Program-made: the position numbers and the translations under genes
The notes under the pieces: generated by a model
Seen by the model: only the letters and a program-made list of their open reading frames with translations
Databases searched by the model: none
What the model was told of the DNA's origin: nothing
Origin: Mucilaginibacter sp.
GTDB taxonomy: Bacteria; Bacteroidota; Bacteroidia; Sphingobacteriales; Sphingobacteriaceae
Direction of reading: 5' to 3'
Assembly: GCA_025934475.1 (NCBI GenBank)
Contig: JAICXZ010000256.1
Span: 1 to 5,580, forward strand
Length of the DNA stretch: 5,580 nucleotides
Part shown: positions 1-5,285 of the stretch, piece after piece
Numbering within the stretch: position 1 is the first letter of the stretch
Layout: every line of letters begins with the position of its first letter

Positions 1-16
1 ACTATCAACTGCCCCA

Positions 17-403
17 ATGAAAGAAGAAGAACAAAAACGTGAAGCCCTGGATGCACACTGGCACGCGTCGGCAATCGGCGATATAAATGCAGAACATGAT
101 ATTTATGATGAGAACGCCATATGTGATTATCCTCAGTCGGGCGAGCGAATCCTTGGCCGAAGCAATTTACAGGCTCTGCGGAGCCACCATCCGGGTAAGC
201 CGTCAGGTTTCGATATAAAGAGAGCCCTCGGTAAAGGCGATCTCTGGATCACGGAATATATAATTACCTACCGGGGGCGCCCGGTATATACGGTGAGTAT
301 TATGGAATTCCGTAACGGTAAAGTTGTACACGAGACACAATATTTCGCAGACCCTTTTGAAGCGCCAGCCTGGCGAAGTCAATGGGTTCAGCAGATCAAG
401 TAA
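17..403 (+). CDS. SnoaL/NTF2-like fold protein (nuclear transport factor 2 family)
   Basis: A 128-residue protein with the size and pattern of the SnoaL-like/NTF2 superfamily, a cone-shaped alpha+beta barrel that binds small hydrophobic ligands or acts as a small isomerase/cyclase. An N-terminal helix (about residues 5-30, with DAHWHAS and a GD turn) is followed by conserved-looking PQSGERI (39-45) and GRSNLQALR (47-55). The C-terminal strands carry DLWITEY (75-81), SIMEFRNGKVV (94-104) and ETQYFADPFEAP (106-117). I recognise the PQSGER and ETQYFADPFEAP signatures as typical of a subfamily spread widely in bacteria. No signal peptide or membrane segment, so it is probably cytosolic. The frame stays open to the left edge of the window, so the ATG at 17 is a length-based choice and an upstream start cannot be excluded. 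The stop at 401-403 lies inside a terminator-like hairpin, so it probably ends its transcript here. Substrate and pathway are unknown. The family call is firm; the function is not. Confidence 0.85.
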   Translation: MKEEEQKREALDAHWHASAIGDINAEHDIYDENAICDYPQSGERILGRSNLQALRSHHPGKPSGFDIKRALGKGDLWITEYIITYRGRPVYTVSIMEFRNGKVVHETQYFADPFEAPAWRSQWVQQIK

Positions 404-435
404 TGACGCATTTAGTCCATGGGGTCGTCATTTTT
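402..435 (+). terminator. Candidate intrinsic terminator after the SnoaL-like gene
   Basis: A perfect 7-bp stem (AATGACG 402-408 pairing with CGTCATT 426-432) runs into five T residues (431-435). It begins at the stop codon of the preceding gene. The loop is long (17 nt), which weakens the call, but position and T-run fit a Rho-independent terminator separating this gene from the next unit. Confidence 0.4.
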
Positions 436-451
436 AAAGTAGTACGGGGAA

Positions 452-482
452 TTTTATGCCTGCTGAAAATATCTTAAATTTG
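452..482 (+). promoter_or_regulatory. Candidate Bacteroidota-type promoter for the small ORF/NTase unit
   Basis: TAAATTTG at 475-482 matches the Bacteroidota primary-sigma -7 consensus TAnnTTTG exactly. Nineteen bases upstream, TTTT at 452-455 is a near match to the -33 TTTG box. Transcription would begin around 488-491, only a few bases before the ATG at 497, giving an almost leaderless mRNA. There is no Shine-Dalgarno sequence in front of that ATG, which is common in this phylum. The element sits just after the preceding terminator candidate, as expected for a new transcription unit. Confidence 0.4.
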
Positions 483-496
483 AATATCAGAACTGT

Positions 497-661
497 ATGC
501 CGAAAACAAAAAATTCTACACAGACCGAAGTAAAGCAGCTAACCGATCTCGACCGATTAAAAATCGATGTCTATCGTTCCGATATGGAAAAATTTCGTAT
601 GCTTATGGACATGTTTCGCAGGAATGCTTTGCTGAAAAAGGCTGTTATTCGTCATAAATAA
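497..661 (+). CDS. Small basic protein, putative partner of the downstream nucleotidyltransferase
   Basis: A 54-residue ORF (ATG 497, TAA 659-661). The composition suggests an almost entirely helical, charged protein: a polar N-terminus (1-12), an amphipathic stretch with LTDLDRLKIDVYRSDMEKF (15-33), and a Met/Arg-rich basic tail RRNALLKKAVIRHK (41-54). I count 14 Lys/Arg against 7 Asp/Glu. No signal peptide and no recognised domain. It lies 9 bp before the nucleotidyltransferase gene and follows a good promoter candidate, so the two are probably co-transcribed. Small proteins paired with minimal NTases often act as antitoxins or binding partners; that role is inference here. The stop is in frame with the downstream start, with only the TAA and three sense codons between. 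It could also be a degraded N-terminus of a longer NTase, but the downstream protein has a complete fold by itself. Confidence 0.6.
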   Translation: MPKTKNSTQTEVKQLTDLDRLKIDVYRSDMEKFRMLMDMFRRNALLKKAVIRHK

Positions 662-670
662 TCTCATCTC

Positions 671-1153
671 ATGGACGTTCAGGATGATGATCTGCTTCGA
701 TTTTGGCAAATTCTAAATGAGAATAGCGTTAAATACATAATGGTTGGTGGCGTCGCAACCAGATTTCATGGCTTTAACCGTGCTACCGACGATCTGGATA
801 TCTGGATAGAGGATACACTAGCCAATCGCAAAAATCTTAGAAAAAGTTTTAGTGAATTGGGCTATGGAGACTTCCCTTCATTAGAAACGATGGAGTTTGT
901 ACCGGGATGGACGAGCTTTTTTGTAGGGCAAATGTTGGAGTTGGACATCATGACCCAAATGAAAGGGTTAGAAAACCACACATTCACTGAATGCTTGGAA
1001 TTGGCTTCGACCGCTGATTTGGATGGCGTCCTTGTCCCCTTTCTGCACATCAACCAGTTGATTGCTAATAAAAAAGCGGTTGACCGGCCAAAAGACAAAA
1101 TAGATTTGATTGAGCTGGAAAAAATTAAAAAGATCCGCGACTCGGAAAAATAA
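671..1153 (+). CDS. Minimal nucleotidyltransferase-fold protein (MNT / AbiEii-like / DUF6036-like)
   Basis: A 160-residue protein with the Pol-beta-type nucleotidyltransferase core. YIMVGGVATRFHG (22-34) is the substrate-binding GG turn, TDDLDIWI (39-46) supplies the two metal-binding Asp residues (D41, D43), and LELDIM (89-94) supplies the third (D92). The C-terminal HINQLIANKKAVDRPKDKIDLIEL (126-149) resembles the helix common to AbiEii/AbiGii-like and DUF6036-like NTases, where an Arg-Pro-Lys-Asp segment is typical. All catalytic carboxylates are present, so it is probably active. Relatives transfer nucleotides to proteins, tRNA or small molecules and include toxins of type IV toxin-antitoxin systems and minimal NTases paired with HEPN proteins; no HEPN gene lies next to this one. 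It follows the 54-residue ORF by 9 bp with no Shine-Dalgarno sequence, so translational coupling is likely. An antibiotic nucleotidyltransferase is less likely given its length and C-terminus. NTase fold is confident; toxin role is inference. Confidence 0.85.
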   Translation: MDVQDDDLLRFWQILNENSVKYIMVGGVATRFHGFNRATDDLDIWIEDTLANRKNLRKSFSELGYGDFPSLETMEFVPGWTSFFVGQMLELDIMTQMKGLENHTFTECLELASTADLDGVLVPFLHINQLIANKKAVDRPKDKIDLIELEKIKKIRDSEK

Positions 1154-1187
1154 AAATGCACGGTAAAAAACCAATCCGTTTTTATTT
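1148..1187 (+). terminator. Weak candidate terminator after the NTase gene
   Basis: AAATAAAAA (1148-1156) pairs perfectly with TTTTTATTT (1179-1187), and an inner CGG/CCG (1161-1163/1176-1178) adds a short GC core, with TGCA (1157-1160) bulged. CCG is followed by a T-rich run. The stem overlaps the stop codon at 1151-1153. The GC core is only 3 bp, so this is weak. The A/T arms could serve termination on either strand, but no gene is seen on the - strand. The rest of the gap to 1277 holds no convincing promoter motif. Confidence 0.3.
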
Positions 1188-1277
1188 CTTGAGATGCCCC
1201 CCGTTTATTTTATACCCTAACCAGCCTTTATTTTCCATAACTTGCCAGCTCCCAGACAAGCTATCTGCTAATACCCC

Positions 1278-3905
1278 ATGAGAAAGGTAAAAGATAAAAA
1301 TTCCGGTTTTTCCACTCCCTCCAGAGCAATACTGGAACAGGAACGGAGGATCTTATCTGATCTGGGCAATGATATCACGGGCGTGCGGGAAAAAAATGAC
1401 TTGATCACCCTCTTTTCAAAAAGGATCAAGAGCCTGTTCTATTTTACGCATACGATAGTTACCCTTATCGACGCCAGAGACGAAAGCTATACCCCATTCC
1501 TTCTCGATCATGAATCGTCCCCTATCCGTTCGCAAGCAACATATCCGGAATTGACAAAAGCGCATTTTTCGCTGAATGAGCCATTCATTCAAGCGGTGTT
1601 GCATGCAGAGGAACCTATATCTTTTTTACTGGAGGATATTATGGATCAGCCGCAAAGCCCTTCTTTCCTGCGCGCCAACTATGAAGCCGGGGTTAAGGAA
1701 ATACTGATGACCAGGCTTATGAAAGAGGGAAAGCCAATGGGCTTTGTTCATATTTATTCGGATAAACACAATAGTTTTAGGAGCGAATTTCGAGATATTA
1801 TCAAAGGTATTGCACCGCAATTATCCAGTGCAGTATCCAACATTATTAAAAATGAAGAGATCCTTAAAAAGGAAAAGGAAAAATCCTTTCTTCTCGATTT
1901 CAGTAACAATATCGCAACGGTAAGGACAAAAGATGACCTGGTCGTTGCCGTCCGCTCTGCATTAAAAAAGTTAAATCCACCAGGGGGCTTTGTTATCCGC
2001 ACGATTAATGAAGACAACATTACCATGCGTCCCTATGTTTATGATCTTGTTAAAGAACATGATCCCAAAGTAGTGAACGCACTGGAACAAGCCAGGTACC
2101 CGATCAATGATGGGCTTCAGAACCGTGTACTAAATAGCGCTATTCCTTTATTGTTTAACGTAGACAGGGAAATTCAACGTGGCATCACCTCCTCCTATTT
2201 ACAATATTGGAAAGGGATGGGTTTCAAAGAGATAGTAGGTATCCGTTTGCGTAATGGTGAAACAAACCTTGGAATTTTGTTCCTGGATATCCAGGAGATC
2301 AATGTTCAGGTATTGCAGGGCATTTGTTCGCAAATATCCATTGCCCTGGCCAATATCATGGCTAACGAGCAAATCAACAAAAAACAAGAAGAACAAGCTT
2401 TTTTGCTCGATTTCAGCAGCGATATAGCGCAGGTAAAAACCAAGGCCGACCTCCAGGAAGCTATTTCCAGGGTGCTGGACAAAACCCTGCATACCCAATT
2501 ATCCATGATCCGGGTGATTGACGAGGATGGCTATAACTTGTCGCCCTTTATGTATGATGAAAGGCTATTTGAAACAGCAAAAAAACATTTCAAGGAAATT
2601 CTTGCTAATCGCGTTACCCTCGACGAAAAATATACGGCCGAGGTGCTTGCCAGCGAGGATGGTATCGTTTTTAATATAGAAGAAGAACTAAAGAGTGGCA
2701 ATATCTATGCAAGGCTATGGCAAACCACCGGCTTGAAAAACATGTACGGCCTGCCGTTGCGGGTTGGTAATAAAAACATCGGCACCATCTGGTTGCTTGC
2801 TCACAGGCTGAGCAAACTGATGCTAAAAGGCATTTGTGCACAGATATCTACGGCTATTGCCAATATACAAGCCAACGAAAAATTACTGGCTTACAAAAAG
2901 CAATTGGAGGTGGAAAACGACTACCTGAAAGAGCAGATCAATACCATTTATGATTTTTCCGAGATTATTGGGAATGGTAAGCAGATGCAAAAGATATACC
3001 GGTTGATGTCGCTGGTGGCAGGGTCAAACACAACAGTTTTGGTATTGGGCGAAACAGGCACCGGAAAGGAATTGATTGCAAGGGCCATCCATAACGCATC
3101 GCCACGTAATGATAAATTGATGGTAAAGGTGAACTGCGCCGCCTTACCTGCTAATTTGATAGAAAGCGAGTTATTTGGTCACGAGCGCGGATCTTTTACC
3201 GGCGCTATCGACCGCCGTATAGGTAAATTTGAACTGGCCAATAATAGTACTCTGTTCCTCGACGAGGTTGGCGAGCTACCTCCTGAAGCACAGGCAAAGT
3301 TATTGCGCGTAATTCAGGAACGTGAATTGGAACGCCTGGGAGGTAAACAAACGATAAAGGTTGATGTACGCTTAATTGCCGCTACTAACCGCAATTTGGA
3401 AGATGAAGTAAAAGCGGGTCGTTTTCGCGCAGATCTATATTTCCGGTTAAACGTATTCCCTATCGCTTTGCCGCCATTACGTGAACGGCCGGAGGATATA
3501 GAGCCACTTACACATTTTTTTGTGAAGAAGTATAGCAGGAACACCGGCCGTAAGATAAAGAAGGTTGCACCAAAAGTAATACAACAATTGCGCAGCTATG
3601 CGTGGCCGGGCAATGTAAGGGAGTTGGAGCACTTAATAGAACGTAGCGTATTACTTACAACTGATGATATTTTACACGATGTATATATACCACAAAATGC
3701 CGCTTCGGATAAACAGGGACAGGTGTACCCATTAAACAGTTCACTGGAAGAAGTTGAACGCGGTTATATAGTTGAAATTCTTAGACGTTGTTCCGGCAAA
3801 ATTTCCGGTCCCGGCAGCGCTGCCGAAATATTAAAAATCCCTGGTAATACGCTGCACTCCAAATTGAAAAAATTGGGCATCACCAAAAGGGATTATTTCG
3901 GCTGA
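1278..3905 (+). CDS. Sigma-54-dependent transcriptional activator with three GAF-like domains
   Basis: An 875-residue cytosolic enhancer-binding protein (EBP). Residues about 20-190, 203-362 and 375-533 are three tandem GAF-like sensor modules; the second and third are clearly duplicated (FLLDFS start, IC-QIS-A-ANI end). A charged coiled-coil-like linker (534-556) leads into the AAA+ domain (about 563-790): Walker A GETGTGKE (591-598), sigma-54-contacting L1 loop GSFTGA (638-643), Walker B LFLDEVGELP (659-668), sensor I AATNRNL (701-707), arginine-finger region RFRADLYFRLNVF (715-727) and sensor II WPGNVRELEH (776-785). The Fis-type HTH (about 822-872) has an FhlA-like GPGSAAEILKIPGNTLHSKLKKLGI pattern. 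It uses ATP to remodel RNA polymerase bound to sigma-54. No receiver domain or membrane segment is present, so activation is probably by a ligand or redox signal bound by the GAF modules; the ligand is unknown. An in-frame TAA at 1269-1271 makes ATG 1278 the first possible ATG. Likely targets include the adjacent SDR gene. Confidence 0.96.
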   Translation: MRKVKDKNSGFSTPSRAILEQERRILSDLGNDITGVREKNDLITLFSKRIKSLFYFTHTIVTLIDARDESYTPFLLDHESSPIRSQATYPELTKAHFSLNEPFIQAVLHAEEPISFLLEDIMDQPQSPSFLRANYEAGVKEILMTRLMKEGKPMGFVHIYSDKHNSFRSEFRDIIKGIAPQLSSAVSNIIKNEEILKKEKEKSFLLDFSNNIATVRTKDDLVVAVRSALKKLNPPGGFVIRTINEDNITMRPYVYDLVKEHDPKVVNALEQARYPINDGLQNRVLNSAIPLLFNVDREIQRGITSSYLQYWKGMGFKEIVGIRLRNGETNLGILFLDIQEINVQVLQGICSQISIALANIMANEQINKKQEEQAFLLDFSSDIAQVKTKADLQEAISRVLDKTLHTQLSMIRVIDEDGYNLSPFMYDERLFETAKKHFKEILANRVTLDEKYTAEVLASEDGIVFNIEEELKSGNIYARLWQTTGLKNMYGLPLRVGNKNIGTIWLLAHRLSKLMLKGICAQISTAIANIQANEKLLAYKKQLEVENDYLKEQINTIYDFSEIIGNGKQMQKIYRLMSLVAGSNTTVLVLGETGTGKELIARAIHNASPRNDKLMVKVNCAALPANLIESELFGHERGSFTGAIDRRIGKFELANNSTLFLDEVGELPPEAQAKLLRVIQERELERLGGKQTIKVDVRLIAATNRNLEDEVKAGRFRADLYFRLNVFPIALPPLRERPEDIEPLTHFFVKKYSRNTGRKIKKVAPKVIQQLRSYAWPGNVRELEHLIERSVLLTTDDILHDVYIPQNAASDKQGQVYPLNSSLEEVERGYIVEILRRCSGKISGPGSAAEILKIPGNTLHSKLKKLGITKRDYFG

Positions 3906-3931
3906 TTTAATCTCCGCTATATTGCATATTA

Positions 3932-3949
3932 TTCCCTTAATAAAGGGAA
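3932..3949. promoter_or_regulatory. Perfect dyad, possible upstream activator site (site 1)
   Basis: TTCCCTT (3932-3938) and AAGGGAA (3943-3949) form perfect 7-bp arms around AATA. It lies 26 bp after the EBP stop codon. No T-run follows, so it is a poor intrinsic terminator. Its centre would be near -118 relative to the start predicted from the sigma-54-like element at 4032-4048, a usual distance for EBP binding sites. Operator function is inference; a transcript-end hairpin is the alternative. Confidence 0.35.
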
Positions 3950-3960
3950 ACAAGTCGTGC

Positions 3961-3980
3961 TTTCACTAAATACAGTGAAA
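3961..3980. promoter_or_regulatory. Perfect dyad, possible upstream activator site (site 2)
   Basis: TTTCACT (3961-3967) and AGTGAAA (3974-3980) form perfect 7-bp arms around a 6-bp spacer. It lies one to three helical turns downstream of the first dyad (centres 30 bp apart) and would be centred near -88 from the predicted sigma-54 start. Its arms differ in sequence from site 1, so the two may bind different proteins or may be RNA hairpins ending the EBP transcript. Confidence 0.33.
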
Positions 3981-4018
3981 AACAAAACCAACGAATTTTC
4001 GTATCTTCCTGACTATAA

Positions 4019-4084
4019 ATGATTTGATTTGTTGGCATCCGGTTTGAATTGTTAGTGTAAAAACAATTCAAAAAATCAAATTAT
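4019..4084. repeat. Nested inverted repeat reaching the SDR start codon
   Basis: Inner arms TTTGAATTGTT (4043-4053) and AACAATTCAAA (4062-4072) are perfectly complementary over 11 bp with an 8-nt loop. Outer arms ATTTGATTT (4022-4030) and AAATCAAAT (4073-4081) add 9 perfect pairs, extendable through one G-U and two A-U pairs to 4019/4084, that is, into the start codon. The only interruption is a 12-nt one-sided bulge (4031-4042). If transcribed from upstream, this would bury the start codon in a long hairpin. If transcription begins near 4059, only the right arms are in the RNA and the repeat would act as DNA, for example as an operator. Confidence 0.6.
4032..4048 (+). promoter_or_regulatory. 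Sigma-54-like -24/-12 element before the SDR gene
   Basis: Against the sigma-54 consensus YTGGCACGrNNNTTGCW this site reads TTGGCA in the -24 box (perfect for six positions) and TTGAA in the -12 box, with the required GG-N10-G spacing. The main defect is A in place of the conserved C of the -12 GC pair; three of the less critical middle positions also differ. Transcription would start near 4059, leaving a 24-nt A-rich leader before ATG 4083. Its position directly after an EBP gene makes it more credible than the sequence match alone. Confidence 0.35.
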
Positions 4085-4838
4085 GAAAATCGTAGTAATT
4101 GGAGGCTCCGGCCTCATCGGAACCAAAGTAGTTGCGCATCTCCGTCAATGGGGGCATCATGTGATCGCAGCTTCACCCGCCACGGGCATTAACACTATTA
4201 CCGGCGAAGGTTTAGCAGAAGCTATGAGCAATACAGATGTTGTTGTCGACCTTGCAAACTCACCTTCATGGGAAGACCAGGCTGTACTGGAATTCTTTCA
4301 GACATCTGGCCGCAATTTGCTGGCGGCAGAAATCAACGCAGGGGTAAAACATCATGTGGCTCTTTCTATTGTCGGAGTGGACATTATGCAGAACATCGGT
4401 TACATGCGGGCCAAAAAAGCTCAGGAGGATCTTATAACGGCATCAGGAGTGCCTTATACAATAATCCGCAGCACTCAATTCCTGGAGTTTCTTGGAGGCA
4501 TCGCCGATCAGGCCACAGATGGAAACGAAGTACATCTTTCTGATGTACGTTTCCAGCCCATTGCCGCAGAGGATGTGGCAGCTTTCGTTGCCAAATATGC
4601 GGTGGCTGCGCCAGTCAATGGCAAGGTAGAAATAGCCGGCCCGGAGCGGTTCGCTATGTACGAAGTGGTATCACTGTACCTGCGGCATGCAAATGACCCC
4701 AGGAAAGTAGTGCCTAACGGCAAACCCTCTTACTATGGCGGGGAAATTAGCCACTCAGCGCTGGTACCGGCCGGACATGCAGAATTAGGTACCATCAACT
4801 TTGAAAAATGGTGGAGTAACCAGTTACAAAAAGTCTGA
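4083..4838 (+). CDS. NmrA-like / atypical SDR NAD(P)-binding protein
   Basis: A 251-residue Rossmann-fold protein. MKIVVIGGSGLIGTKVV (1-17) contains the GGSGLIG dinucleotide-binding turn typical of atypical (NmrA/SDR_a5-like) short-chain dehydrogenases. VVVDLANSPSWED (53-65) fits the strand and loop near the cofactor, ALSIVGVD (93-100) the central strand, and YMRAK (107-111) is a YxxxK active-site pair. VPYTIIRSTQFLEFL (123-137) and PIAAEDVAAFVA (159-170) are characteristic of this family. The length matches single-domain members. It is probably a cytosolic NAD(P)H-dependent reductase or redox sensor; the substrate cannot be told. No Shine-Dalgarno sequence precedes ATG 4083, only an A-rich leader, and the start abuts a nested inverted repeat. 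A sigma-54-like element and the upstream EBP gene suggest sigma-54 control, by inference. Nothing looks broken or truncated. Confidence 0.9.
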   Translation: MKIVVIGGSGLIGTKVVAHLRQWGHHVIAASPATGINTITGEGLAEAMSNTDVVVDLANSPSWEDQAVLEFFQTSGRNLLAAEINAGVKHHVALSIVGVDIMQNIGYMRAKKAQEDLITASGVPYTIIRSTQFLEFLGGIADQATDGNEVHLSDVRFQPIAAEDVAAFVAKYAVAAPVNGKVEIAGPERFAMYEVVSLYLRHANDPRKVVPNGKPSYYGGEISHSALVPAGHAELGTINFEKWWSNQLQKV

Positions 4839-4844
4839 CATCAG

Positions 4845-5012
4845 TTGGTCTGCTGGCTGTTAAAAACGAAGATGACAGGTGCCAGTTTGCTGAGGCTGTT
4901 GTAACGGGAATGCACTTTCTACCTGTTCGTGCATCAGGATATCCCTACGCCGGCGTATGATCCTTACGCAAGCCGGTCAACCACACAGCAAGTTTAACAG
5001 GCAGCAGACCAA
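4845..5012. repeat. 168-bp segment bounded by 20-bp inverted repeats
   Basis: The left arm TTGGTCTGCTGGCTGTTAAA (4845-4864) and the reverse complement of the right arm (4993-5012) match at 19 of 20 positions; the only difference is G/C at arm position 12. The 128 bp between hold no convincing gene but contain other complementary pairs: ACAGGT/ACCTGT (4875-4880/4921-4926), ATGCAC/GTGCAT (4910-4915/4929-4934) and the hairpin at 4946-4976. The left arm begins 7 bp after the SDR stop codon. Possible identities are a structured RNA closed by a long helix, or a small non-autonomous (MITE-like) element. I see no target-site duplication directly at the boundaries. The remainder of the 4839-5057 gap shows no clear promoter. 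Confidence 0.65.
4946..4976. repeat. GC-rich palindrome with overlapping hairpin
   Basis: TACGCCGGCGTA (4946-4957) is a perfect 12-bp palindrome. Its right half can instead pair with TACGC (4965-4969) and then CGG (4974-4976), giving an 8-bp stem with a 7-nt loop and a 4-nt bulge. The two pairings are mutually exclusive. It lies inside the 168-bp inverted-repeat segment and is more GC-rich than its surroundings. Confidence 0.5.
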
Positions 5013-5057
5013 AATCAACATCGAATGCCTATTGTTAACCATTAAAAACCAGGTAAA

Positions 5058-5222
5058 ATGAAAGATTTTTTATTTGGGCCTTATTTAGACCCTAAAACCA
5101 GAGAGAGCGGAAAAACCGATGAGGAAGATTTCGACCCCAATGAGGAAAGCTTAAGTGAAGGCGGCGAATATATGGACGACACGCTACGCATGGTTGAGCA
5201 ACCTCTTGAGGAAGATATCTAA
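5058..5222 (+). CDS. Small, strongly acidic hypothetical protein
   Basis: A 54-residue ORF starting MKDFLFGPYLDPKT and ending EQPLEEDI, with TAA at 5220-5222. AGG at 5051-5053 sits four bases before the ATG, a partial Shine-Dalgarno match and one of the few in this window. I count 18 Asp/Glu and 5 Lys/Arg, a net charge near -13, with an aromatic/hydrophobic N-terminal patch (4-10) and an acidic, probably disordered middle (20-41). No signal peptide, membrane segment or known domain. The codon pattern reads as coding, but the length is close to what chance can give, and I do not recognise the family. It follows the inverted-repeat segment by 45 bp and precedes the next ORF by 63 bp. Acidic small proteins are sometimes inhibitors, chaperones or antitoxins; nothing here picks among these. 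Confidence 0.5.
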   Translation: MKDFLFGPYLDPKTRESGKTDEEDFDPNEESLSEGGEYMDDTLRMVEQPLEEDI

Positions 5223-5265
5223 AAATCATCCCACATTTAAGCGAGCAGCCAATAATCGATTGTCA

Positions 5266-5279
5266 ATTTTTTAAAAAAT
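5266..5279. repeat. A/T palindrome between the last two ORFs
   Basis: ATTTTTTAAAAAAT is a perfect 14-bp palindrome ending 6 bp before the ATG at 5286. It could be a curved or easily melted A/T tract of a promoter region, or a weak terminator for the small acidic gene. No TAnnTTTG box is found nearby, so I do not assign it a function. Confidence 0.3.
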
Positions 5280-5285
5280 ATAGTC

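Noticed and set aside
862..1174. Two - strand open frames opposite the NTase gene
   Set aside because: They are shadows of a gene with complete catalytic motifs; their translations show no domain pattern and no promoter or start context.
2199..2506. - strand open frames opposite the GAF2/GAF3 junction
   Set aside because: They lie wholly inside the EBP gene, whose duplicated domain pattern proves the + frame; the antisense products look random.
3906..4018. The two dyads after the EBP gene as classical Rho-independent terminators
   Set aside because: Stems are only 7 bp and neither is followed by a T-run on the + strand, so I list them as possible operators and keep termination as an alternative.
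4268..4543. + strand alternative frame within the SDR gene
   Set aside because: It is nested in an intact Rossmann-fold gene and its product is rich in Arg, Ser and Gly with no fold pattern.
4877..4891. Second sigma-54-like site (AGGTGC followed by TTTGCT)
   Set aside because: The GG-to-GC spacing is one base too short and the -24 box matches poorly.
4835..4960. + strand frame open across the inverted-repeat segment, giving a plausible-looking peptide of about 40 residues
   Set aside because: The only ATG in that frame in this stretch is at 4910, leaving 16 codons; no family is recognisable and it overlaps the end of the SDR gene. Treated as chance.
4838..5022. ACATC on both sides of the inverted-repeat segment as a target-site duplication
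   Set aside because: The copies are not directly adjacent to the arms (two and five bases away), so they do not fit a transposition footprint.
4977..5042. - strand 21-residue hydrophobic ORF ending MLILVCCLLNLLCG, reminiscent of type I toxins
   Set aside because: Very short, with no promoter or antisense RNA signal, and its sequence is largely fixed by the inverted-repeat arm. Not strong enough to annotate.
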